Shown here in pieces: positions 37,900-64,000 of a stretch of 64,000 nucleotides of DNA. The translations under genes and the position numbers were made by a program. Every line of letters starts with the position of its first letter. Positions within the stretch are counted from its first letter, which is position 1. The stretch spans positions 9,845,971-9,909,970 of the forward strand of contig NC_054713.1 of assembly GCF_016097555.1 (NCBI RefSeq), read 5' to 3'. Origin of the DNA: Gigantopelta aegis. Taxonomy: Eukaryota > Mollusca > Gastropoda > Neomphalida > Peltospiridae. The notes below the pieces were generated by a model. That model saw nothing but the letters and a program-made list of their open reading frames with translations. It did not search any database and had not been told where the DNA came from.

Positions 37900-38530
37900 T
37901 TCTGCGTAGTCCACCGCGTCTTGGTTAGACAAGTAAGACATTCACAAAAGAGTCAAAATGATGGCGTTTTATGGTGTACTTTATAGTCAATAATACAAAC
38001 ATTAGTTACCTGTGAATGAATTCGTTTATCATTTACCATTGTTTGACAGACAATAGTTTGACGTTTGTGAACTCACGAACGTATCCGGGTAAAGATGATT
38101 ATTGAAAAGAGATTGTATCTTTGCCTGGGGACATACGACATGTCTTGTGTGTAGTTCAGATTCTGCTGACAAGCCGCAATGGATCGTGGGATATATTTCC
38201 CACTTACTAGAACAAGAAACAGCCCACTGGGCCCATCGATGGGAATCGATCCTGGACTGATCGCGCATCAGATGTGTGCTTTGCCACTAGGCTACCTCCC
38301 GTCTCTTGTCAACAGAATCTACAAGTACAAACTATAAACATAATGCGACATACACCCCGGGCAAAGGCACAAACTATTTTCAGTGATCCTTTTCACTCGG
38401 ATACGTTCTAAGTTCACAAAAGTCAGTGCAATAATTTATTACTTACAGGTAGATAATGTCTGTCTATGAGACCATAAAAACACCATAAAATACCATCATT
38501 TCGTTTTTCACTGCATGATTATTTCGTCAA
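37900..38530. repeat. Centre of the inverted duplication
   Basis: The left arm (37930-38185) and right arm (38305-38530) are inverted copies, e.g. ATGGCGTTTTATGGTGT against ACACCATAAAATACCAT, and AACGTATCCGGGTAAAGAT against the inverse of GATCCTTTTCACTCGGATACG. A SINE head remnant (38186-38305) fills the loop. Confidence 0.8.
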
Positions 38531-38605
38531 TTTATTTACTTGGCTGACTGGGACTCGAATAAACTACACAGAAATGCATTTACATTTATGCCTGATTACG
38601 AACCA

Positions 38606-39245
38606 ACAACCGGCCTCTGTGGTGTCGTGGTTTCGCAGGTTTCGCAGGTTTCGCAACCCGGTACCGGCTCCCACCCAGACCGAGTTTTAACGACTCAGTG
38701 GGTAGGTAGGTGTAAGACCACTACACCCTCTTCTCTCTCACTAACCATAACCAGCTAACAACTAACCCACTGTTCAAGACAGACAGCCCAGATAGCTGAG
38801 ATGTGTGCCCAGGACAGTGCGATTGAACCTTAATTGGATATAAGAGCGAAAATAAAAAACAGAAAAGAAATAAAAGAAAGAGAGAAAGAAAGAAAGGGAA
38901 CGAATAAACAAAAGATGAAAGCTGCAATAGATGGGAAATATATATGCTCGTAGAGGTAGTGTCACGTAACATGGTTACCTAGAGGAAGGAAGGAAGGAAG
39001 GAAATGTTTTATTTAACGACGCATTAAACACATTTTGTTTATGGTTATATGGCGTCAGACATATGGTTAAGGACCACACATATACTGAGAAAGGAAACCC
39101 GCTGTCTCCATTTAATGGGCTACGCGTTTCGATTAGCAGTAAGGGATCAGTTATATGCACCATCCCACAGTCAGGATAGTACATACCACGTCCTTTGTTA
39201 CACCAGTTGTGGAGCATTGTTTTGAACGAGAAATAGTCCAATGGA
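38606..39245. mobile_element. Type 4 SINE (+) and type 1 SINE (-)
   Basis: The plus element 38606-38850 ends TAATTGGATATAAGAGCGAA. The minus element 38990-39245 begins GGAAATGTTTTATTTAACGA. Confidence 0.75.
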
Positions 39246-39419
39246 TCCCACGGTTACCTAGAGGTGTACAGCTGACAAATAATTAATTTTGTTGCCACGA
39301 ACAAATACGTATATTTCAGATGTTATAACGAGCCTCATATAGATCGCCAGAAATACAGTGTAACATATAGAGTGTGGTAAACTAGAAACAGTGGGGCAAC
39401 GTGAAGTAAAGTTATAGTT

Positions 39420-39942
39420 GCTTTTATTTAAAGACACCACTAGAGCACATCTATTAATTAATCATCGACTATTGCATTTCAAACATTTGGTGATTCTGAT
39501 TCATCAGAGGAAACCCGCTATATTTTGCCAAATGCAGGAATGGATCTTTTATATCACCATCCCACAGGCAGGATAACACACACCACGCCACAATTTTGTG
39601 CGAAAATAGGTGTTTGGTAAAAACATAAGATTATATCCAAAATGGGCAATGAAAGGTTCTTTTTTTCACTTAATACTTTGCGAGTATTGTGGTACTGATA
39701 TTTATTGGTCATAATTTGGTTGACGTATTGCATATACGGTTTGTAACCAGATTCGTTAGTTAGTGCCGTGGGTCAGACCATCTTTATTAGCGGCAGAGGA
39801 CGAGGATGCCAGTACACAGAGAATGCACTCGTGGAGGAAGCTGAGACAGGTAGGTGATGGTGTGGACAGCTCAGAAGACAGAATAGGAAGAAACGTAACA
39901 GACAGGGTCGAAATAGACTGAAATCGCAGGAGAAATTAAAAC

Positions 39943-39974
<32 letters not shown>

Positions 39975-40110
39975 GATAATGCGAATGAAATGCAGAGGGT
40001 GATAGATGAGAAAGATGCATGAAAGTGTTAGCCTACTTTGACGGGGAGTTCAACCACAGTCGTCAGCTTGATTGTTTAGCAGCTTATCCACTAGACCACG
40101 GAGCTAAGTT
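39420..40110. mobile_element. SINE fragment (-) and tRNA-like repeat
   Basis: SINE piece 39420-39590. From 39770 to 40110 lies an inverted copy of 29880-30200, ending in TTAGCAGCTTATCCACTAGA (reversed tRNA-like head). Confidence 0.6.
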
Positions 40111-40249
40111 AAATATACTCTTAAAAACCCAAGAAAAACCCAACAACTTGACATTGGTAAAACAAATATATATATATATATATATTCTTTTTTTAATTAA
40201 CCTTTGAAAATCAATGTCAAGTTTCATCTTTTTTCTTCTTTTTTTGAAG

Positions 40250-41250
40250 AGTATATATTTTTAATGAACAAGTCATATTGCTCTTCACAGTAAATTCCTT
40301 GGAATTTGTATTAAATGCATATAAAGCAGAGTATAAAATATTTGTTTGTCAAAATATCCTTTAGACTTTGTTTTGTGAAAAGAAATAATTTTTCATAATA
40401 ATTTTTTTTTCTCTTTGTCTTCGTGATGAACTTGTTGGGATGGGAAAAAAGAAAACATCATCACTGCGAGCGGTCGATGCCCTGACCCTTCGCTCTCTTA
40501 GACATATTCTAAAGTACAAACTACGAACGTGACATAGCATACTCTTCAGGCACAAAATAATGATACAATATATTATTAAATCAGTCGTTTTTTTTCTTTT
40601 TCTCTGATACCTTCATTAAGTCCACACCAATTTATTTTCAATCAGCCTTGATATCCGAGTTTTTTTTTTCTCTGATACCTTCATTAAGTCCACACCAATT
40701 TATTTTCAATCAGCCTTGATATCCGGACACGTTCAATACGTCTACAACAACAATACAACAATCTGTTAATAACAACTTATTTACACGAGAATAACATTTA
40801 TGTATGACAATACATGGATACATTTCAGAAGGCAATTTCCTTGGTCAGTGCATGCCACTTTTGTCTGTTCCTGACCCATCTAATATGAACTCTGCTGATC
40901 TACGCACAAACACCTGTTTGTCGTATTTTGTGGTTTAGATTCGACAAAAGATTGTAGCTGCAATCGATTGGAAAACGATAGAATCATTTCAATCAGCAAG
41001 GTGATGAATATGTCATTTTGTTATCATCGTGAACAAATACGTAGATCATCGCAGCTGTTATATATAAAGACACTTAGAGACCATAGGCAATACATTGGTA
41101 GCAGGGGAGCAAACATGAGGTAAGGCAAGGAGGTAGAAAGAGTTGAAATAGCAAAAAGTGTGTTGTGTTAAATGACCTCTTATCAATATGAAAACTATTT
41201 CGCTATGGGCACTAGTTATCTTTCTGTCCATCGGTGTGTCTGCCTGGCTG
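40250..41250. repeat. Inverted-repeat arm, right copy
   Basis: Inverted partner of 34000-34720. A 64-66 bp unit (TTCATTAAGTCCACACCAAT) is tandemly duplicated at 40592-40726. Confidence 0.75.
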
Positions 41251-41254
41251 CCTG

Positions 41255-41259
<5 letters not shown>

Positions 41260-41320
<61 letters not shown>

Positions 41321-41369
41321 CCATCTAACACACTCTCTCTGTCTCTCACTCTGTCTGTCCCTAACTCTC

Positions 41370-41445
<76 letters not shown>
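41260..41445. repeat. (CT)n microsatellite
   Basis: Two long CT runs separated by TCCATCTAACACACTCT. Confidence 0.95.
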
Positions 41446-41446
<1 letters not shown>

Positions 41447-41449
41447 CTC

Positions 41450-42420
41450 AGTCTCAATATATCCCAATTGATTTGTTTTAATATAAAATAAAAAGCATTC
41501 TTAAAAAAATAAATAATAAATAAATAAATACATAAGGAACAAAAACATTTGTACTGGTTTGGAATTTATAAATTAAAGAACTGTGCAAACCGAATTATCT
41601 ACAAAATATTTAAATCAATACAAGCGTTTTACACAAGCGACCGACGCAGATCAGTTGAGAGCAGTGACGTCATGGTAAAAAACAACAACATATAATGCAG
41701 TGAATTGTATATTAATTATACCAAAATTATAAGAATTATTCAACTAGAACATATTTCTGGCACTCGTCCATTTGTAAATAAGTTTCCTGATACTCGTCTG
41801 AAGAAAATCAATTAATGGAGCTCGCTACAGCTCGTTCCGCTAAAGCTCGTTCCGCTAAAGCTCGTTCCGCTACAGCTCGTTCCGCTAAAGCTCGTCCCGC
41901 TATAGCTCGCTCTAAGGATTGAGTTTTTTAAGACTCGTGTCAGAAAAACCATCTACTATTAGTCTGGTTTTCGTCAGTCTGCGTCGACTGCCGACGTGTT
42001 AAATATTTTATGGAAACCATCCTTAAATGAAACAAAATGCGTTAATACAAGCTGTCGAATGGGACCCAAGAGCCTCTATTTGCCAATCGAAACTAGCAGA
42101 TGGCGAAACAATAGAGAGGAAATAGGGCAGTCAGTACACACTATGTAATGACCGTCCTTCGCTTTGAGATGGTGAGATAGATTCCGTACCGCACCTTCAC
42201 TTGGTAATCGACCCTGGAAATTAAGAAAATGCCACGGTAAAATATGAGCCGCAAAATTAGGGGGTTTTGAAAATGTGTCGTTAAATATGTAACCAGTTTA
42301 TAAAATTGGTATTACCTGTGAGAAAATCTACACCATTTGATATATTATATGGAGAACTTGCACGTTACCCTGTATATATTACTGTAACATTAAGAATGTT
42401 CTGTAACTGGTATCAACTAA
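41450..42420. other. Non-coding; short GCTCGTTCCGCTAAA repeat at 41816-41910
   Basis: About six units of 14-15 bases in the repeat. Nothing else recognisable. Confidence 0.7.
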
Positions 42421-42424
42421 AACA

Positions 42425-43710
42425 AATTTGTTTTGTTTAACGACACCACTAAAGCACATTGATTTATTAATCATTGGCATGGAGCTGTCAAACAAATGAT
42501 CATTTTGACACAGTCATAAAGAGGAACACAATTGTGTGGTTAATTTACAAGAGGGAACATTACATCGCAGACCCTAGTTTGAAAAAGAACACGAAGTTTA
42601 GTTAATCTACAAACCTGTAAAACATTTGGATACAGTTACAACAGAGTCCAACAAGAGTATGTGGCGTTGAGACAGGGAAATATCTTTAAAAATAGACAGG
42701 AACTCGACTCCATGACAGTTACTTGTCAGACGCACGTGCGTTTTAAACAATATTTTACAATGCATTTTGTGGTATTAAAAATGCGTGGATGATAAGAAAC
42801 ACTTGGAAATGGATAATCTAAATACTAAAAGGTATTAAGTAATATTTGATGTCAGTGATCATAAAAGGCTCCAACAGTGAACACTTTGCACTGTATTGCC
42901 CTTTCAGCTGTCAGTACGATAAAACTAAAAAATAAATATATAAAAATGACATAGATAATTGAAAGTTCCAAGGCAAAATAACAGGAAGGAACGAAGGAAT
43001 GTTTTACTCAAAGGAAGGAAATGTTTTACTCAAAGGATGGAAATGTTTTACTCAAAGGATGAAATTTGTTTACTCAAAGGAAGGAAATGTTTTACTTAAC
43101 GACGCACATAACACATTTTATTTACGGTTATATGGCGTCGGACATAATATGGTTAAGGACCACACAGATATTGAAAGAGGAAACTCGCTGTCGCCACTTC
43201 ATGGGCTACCGTACTCTTTTCGATTACCAGCAAGGGATCATTTACATGCACCATCCCACAGACAGGATAGTACATACCACTGCCTTTGTTACACCAGTTG
43301 TGGATCTCTGGCTTGAACGATAAATAGTTTTACTCAAAGACGCACTCAACACATTACCGTTAAATGGTGTCGGACATATGGTTAACGACCAAACAGATAA
43401 TGAGTTCCGCCAAGCAATGGGGAATTCGTCCCCATTAGCAGCAAGTGATATTTTATATGCAGAATCCCACAGATCGGATATTACAAAATAAATACCGTGT
43501 AAAAAGTCATGCCGAATGCCGTGGTTAATTGCCAGGGTTGCGGTAATACATTATACGACCATCCCACAGACAGGATAGCACATGCCACGACCTTTGATAT
43601 ACGTGTCGTGGGGCACTGGTTGGGACCGATAGATTCACAATCGCAGAATAGGCCCACCGACGAGGTTCGATCTTGCGACCAAACCATCTCAAGCAAGCGC
43701 CCTACTGACC
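42425..43710 (-). mobile_element. Cluster of SINE fragments and a dispersed repeat
   Basis: SINE scraps at 42425-42530, 43080-43330, 43330-43480 and 43555-43700. Between them, 42590-42930 resembles the inter-module intron segment of gene A (AATCTACAAACCTGTAAAAC). Confidence 0.6.
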
Positions 43711-44169
43711 TAGCTGGATGCACCCACTTCATTTGGAAGGTATGCTGTACACCTCAACAAATGAAATGATATATATCAAGATATTAATTAACAACATGAT
43801 TTTTTTTGATTTTTTTTATAGAAACTTAAAGAAAATTCTCTTATTAACCGTTAAGGAGATTTAGACTATTAACTACTCAGATGCACCCCCAAACAAAAAA
43901 TCGTAGCTACGGTCCTGTAGGTGCAAAATAGAGACCAACGTACATAAATGGAAGGCACGTCACAGTTATGCGTGAACTACGTATAGCACGTGCAGCATAC
44001 GATATTTAGAGGTTGGCTATATTTTTTTTTTACCAACATGGCCCATCACCAAATGTAAGTCATATTTGTATTATACTGTAGTGTGCCTTTTACGATACAG
44101 CTTATCTGCATATGAATGATGTTTGTATCGAGTTCCGTATGTACATTATAGATCTATGCATTCATTTAA

Positions 44170-44470
44170 ACCTATTTTCATGTTGAAATCCAATTAAGTT
44201 CCAAGCACAATGCCCTGGGCACACACACACACACACACTCACACACACTCAAGACACACACCACATCTATCTGGGCTGGCTGTCCTGGAAAGAGTGGTAG
44301 TGGTTAGTTGTTAGTGGTTAGTGAGAGAGAAGTCGGTGTAGTCGTCTTACAACTACCCAATGAGTCGTTAAAACTCGCTCTGAGTGGGAGCCGGTTCAGG
44401 GCTGCGAACCCAGTATCTACCAGCCTCAAGTCCGATGTCTTATCGACGACACCACCGAGGTTGGTCTATA
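44170..44470 (-). mobile_element. SINE, head type 4
   Basis: Begins near ATCCAATTAAGTTCCAAGCA and ends in reversed head ACACCACCGAGGTTGGT. A telomere-like (CCCTAA)3 follows at 44500-44517. Confidence 0.7.
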
Positions 44471-44754
44471 CATTTCTCGGAAGGACTTTCCTTCACTAAC
44501 CCTAACCCTAACCCTAACTCTTTAAAGTCCTACCCATTTCTCTTACACCCAACAGTAGACTTGCCTATGTATCGGGGAGTCGTTCAACTGACCGTACATT
44601 CGTCCGTCCGTCCGTCCGTCCGTCCGTCCATACTTTCGTTTATTCGTTCATTCATTGTTCATGCATTCACTGTTCACTCGTCCGTTCAATTACTTCGTTG
44701 ATTAAGCCGTACGAAACGGCAGTGGGGAAGTACGTTGTTGTTCGGGACGTAGAC

Positions 44755-45040
44755 CAGTGGTATAGCGCTCGCTTGGCGCGAGGTCGGTGTGGTATCGACC
44801 CTTGTCGGTGGGCCCATTGACTATCACGTGTGTCAGCCAGTGCACCACGACTGGTATATTAAAGGCCGTGGTATGTGCCATCATGTCTGTAGGATGGTGC
44901 AAATAAAAGATCCTTTGCTACTAATGAAAAATGTAGTGGGTTTCCTCTATGACTGTGTGAAAATGACCATATGTTTGACATCCAATAGTCGACGATTAAT
45001 ATACCAATGTGCTCTAGTGGTGTCGTTAAACAAAACAAAT
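44755..45040 (+). mobile_element. SINE, head type 1
   Basis: Head CGTAGACCAGTGGTATAGCG, end GTGTCGTTAAACAAAACAAA. Confidence 0.8.
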
Positions 45041-45390
45041 TTTTGATGCATTTACTAGAAATAGCCCAGACATATTCAATATCTATCTCTTGGTGACAAA
45101 CTAATTCTACTAGGAGAAAATAATATTACAACATCTGACGAAATGTGTGATCTGTTTCTATTACTTGCTAAATTCTTTATCTATAAAAGTAACAGATATC
45201 TTACCAAGTATGAAACATTTTAAACATAAAATATTCTGAAATCTAGATATCTAACAGAAAGAAGTATTTATCATAGTAAAAGTTTACACAACACATTTCA
45301 AACTAAATGGGCTATGTATCATAATCTATTTAAGACATAGTCAGGCAATTACTGCTGAACAAATTATGAAATTTGTAATTATTATTTACT
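45040..45390 (+). mobile_element. LINE C-terminal fragment
   Basis: Inverted partner of 32851-33200, including the shared SINE/LINE junction ATTTACTAGAAATAGCCCA. It carries shifts and stops. Confidence 0.72.
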
Positions 45391-45889
45391 TTGGTGTTAT
45401 ATACATGTATAATAATATTTTATGACAGACAGCCATGCCAGTCATAGTCAAATAATTATTATGTTTTATATAATAATAATACTTCATTTGTGAAGTCTTA
45501 TGACGTCTGCACTTCATGAATCACTTGTGTGCGTGTCCGTGAGCGTATGCGTAGTTATATGTGTATATTTGAAGTTTGTTTATTGATGGGATATGGGTGG
45601 GTGGGGTGGTTGGTGGGTTTAGGTGGGGATGAGTGTATAAATAGATACAATATAATAGAACATATCTCGCAGACCCCATTTTGTATAGTCAATTTAAAAT
45701 TTTTTTATTTTACATGTCTAGTCCAAAATTATAAACTATGAGAACTTGGGCTAAATATTATACCATCTTTTTTTCTATCTGTATCATTAATATTCACACA
45801 TACATGTATAACTTCGTGATAATAACAATTGTAAATACTGAATGAAAATTTCGATATGTATATCTAAATGATAATGTGAATAAATATTA

Positions 45890-46110
45890 AAAAAAGAAAA
45901 AAAAGAAGAAATAGTCCACTGGGCCCATCGATCGCGCATCAGATGTGTGCTTTGCCACTGGGCTATCTCCCGCCTCTTGTCAACAGAATCTACAAGTACA
46001 AACTATAAACATAACGCGACATACTCCCCAGGCAAAGGGACAAACTATTTTCAGTGATCGTTTTTACCCGGGTACGTTCGTAAGTTCACAAAAGTCAATG
46101 CAATAATTTA
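45890..46110. repeat. Direct copy of the 38228-38450 segment
   Basis: CAACAGAATCTACAAGTACA and AACTATTTTCAGTGATC recur in the same orientation, including the adjoining SINE head. Confidence 0.75.
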
Positions 46111-46119
46111 TTCACCGCT

Positions 46120-46663
46120 TAGTTCGTCCCTTCATTCATCCATTAATCCATTAATTCATTCATTCATCCAATTCATTCATTCATTCATTCATTCATTCAT
46201 TCATTCATTCATTCATCCATCCATTCATTCATTCATTCATTCATTCATTCGTTCGTTCGTTCGTTCGTTTACTCCCTCGCTGAAGCCATTCTCTGATTGT
46301 TCTAGATCTGCTAATGGAAGTAAAATGATCATCTGACATTCTATAGCCGATGATTAATCATTCAATGTGCTCTGAACTTTGTTTTGTTTATCGACACCAC
46401 TGGAGGACATTGATTAATTATTAATCGGTTATTGGATGTCAAACCTTATCTGGCAAATTACCTTTGTAATCTAGAAGAAACCAGCTACATTTTCATATAC
46501 CAGCCGTGGAACACAAGCAGCGATGAGAAAAATAAATCAAAGAATGTGTGTACCAACGGGATTCGATCCTTGGTTTCAAGCGAACGCTCAACCCTCTTAG
46601 CTAAATCACACCGCAATGTGCTCTAGAAGTGTCGTTCAACAAACCACACTGTGATGTTTTCAT

Positions 46664-46694
<31 letters not shown>

Positions 46695-46800
46695 AATGAA
46701 TTATTGATTCATTTATTCAATCGATCGATCAATCAATCATTCATTCATTCTTTCTTTCTTTTTTTTTCATTCTTTTTTTCTTCACTCATCCATCCGTCCA
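46120..46800. repeat. (ATTC)n tracts and a type 3 SINE (-)
   Basis: Tetranucleotide tracts 46130-46270 and 46660-46790. The SINE 46375-46640 ends in reversed head CTCTTAGCTAAATCACACCG. Confidence 0.75.
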
Positions 46801-46838
46801 TTCTTTCGTTCATTTTTCTTTTTCTTCCTTTCCTCCAG

Positions 46839-63217
<16,379 letters not shown>

Positions 63218-63235
<18 letters not shown>

Positions 63236-63600
63236 GTGCGTGTCTAAAGGCGACAACACACGACGCGAGTGATTTGTACGAGAAATAGCCTATTGCATTG
63301 CAGCCGATAGAATCGAAATGTTCGTCTTGTCAAAGTCGGTTATTCTAGTATGAGACACTCGTATCGTGTGAAGACGCCTTAAAGAAACGTGCAGGCTATT
63401 TTAGGACGACCTCATCACAGTAGCAGGTGCGCGTCTAAAGGCGACAACACACGACGCGAGTGATTTGTACGAGAAGTAGCGGATTGCGTCGCAACCGATG
63501 AAATCGCAATGTTTGTTTGGTAACAATCGGTAATTTTTGTACGAGGCACTCGTGTCGTGTGAAGTCGCATTAAATAAACGTGCAGGCGATTTTAGTATTA
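63218..63600. repeat. Tandem duplication of exon B end, donor and MITE
   Basis: ACGACCTCATCACAGCAGCA with the following MITE (63216-63390) recurs at 63405-63600 as ACGACCTCATCACAGTAGCA plus a diverged MITE. Confidence 0.85.
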
Positions 63601-63719
63601 GAAACGTAGATATAGGTACGTCCATAAAGTAAGAGTTACAGAATTAGAGACATGCTAAAAACCATACACATGATGAAAACGACACAACGCCTAGTAACTG
63701 CAGGATGTGTGTAGTATTT

Positions 63720-64000
63720 GTAGTAGAAACGAAATGATGAAGATGGTGAAGATGATGACGATGATGTTAATGACGATGGATTGATGATGGAGATGATGAC
63801 GATGATGATGCTAGTGTTGATATTGATCATGATGATAACAGCAGTGTTAATAACGATGGCGATATTGATTATGATGATGAAAATGATGTTAACGTTAGTG
63901 TTGATATTGATGATCACGATGATGATGCCAATGTTGATATTGATAATGATGACAATAGTGTTAATAACGTTGACGATATTGATGATGAAGATGATGATCA
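63720..64000. repeat. GAT trinucleotide tract, gene B intron B-A
   Basis: GATGATGATG with GTTGATATT variants. It runs to the window end. Confidence 0.9.

Overview
The window is animal nuclear DNA, probably from a gastropod mollusc. It has intron-split genes with GT-AG boundaries, dense tRNA-derived SINEs, palindromic MITEs, non-LTR retrotransposon fragments and long simple-sequence tracts. The mollusc call is an inference: animal GH9 cellulases carrying a CBM2-type cellulose-binding module are known from abalone and other snails, and the SINE bodies look molluscan to me. No species can be named from the sequence alone.

The only protein-coding genes I can support are two paralogous glycoside hydrolase family 9 endo-beta-1,4-glucanases (cellulases) arranged head to head. 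Gene A is on the minus strand (31408 down to about 5856, 16 recognised exons). Gene B is on the plus strand (46839 to beyond the right edge, 11 recognised exons). Both encode a secretion-signal-like start, a divergent N-terminal CBM2-like module, further CBM2 modules and a GH9 catalytic domain. All recognised exons join in a single open frame. Gene A has three extra near-identical CBM2 modules and short linkers. Gene B has one extra module followed by a Thr-rich linker of about 67 residues. The DAGD catalytic motif is intact in both, and the [11 protein letters not shown] motif is present in A. The matching last exon of B lies outside the window. Neither first exon (start codon) was found.

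Layout: 0-5.7 kb, non-coding repeats downstream of gene A. 5.8-31.4 kb, gene A with introns full of SINEs, MITEs, a reverse-transcriptase relic, three minisatellite arrays, a solo LTR and a 1.2 kb pentanucleotide array. 31.4-46.8 kb, the intergenic spacer, which is a decayed inverted repeat centred near 38.24 kb. 46.8-64 kb, gene B with equivalent introns. Several introns keep the same microsatellite or MITE at the same place in both genes, so those insertions predate the duplication. The added CBM2 modules of gene A arose later as a phase-neutral tandem amplification of a two-exon unit with its intronic minisatellite.

The two products would be secreted cellulases that differ mainly in how they bind substrate: multivalent binding in A, and a long glycosylatable hinge in B.
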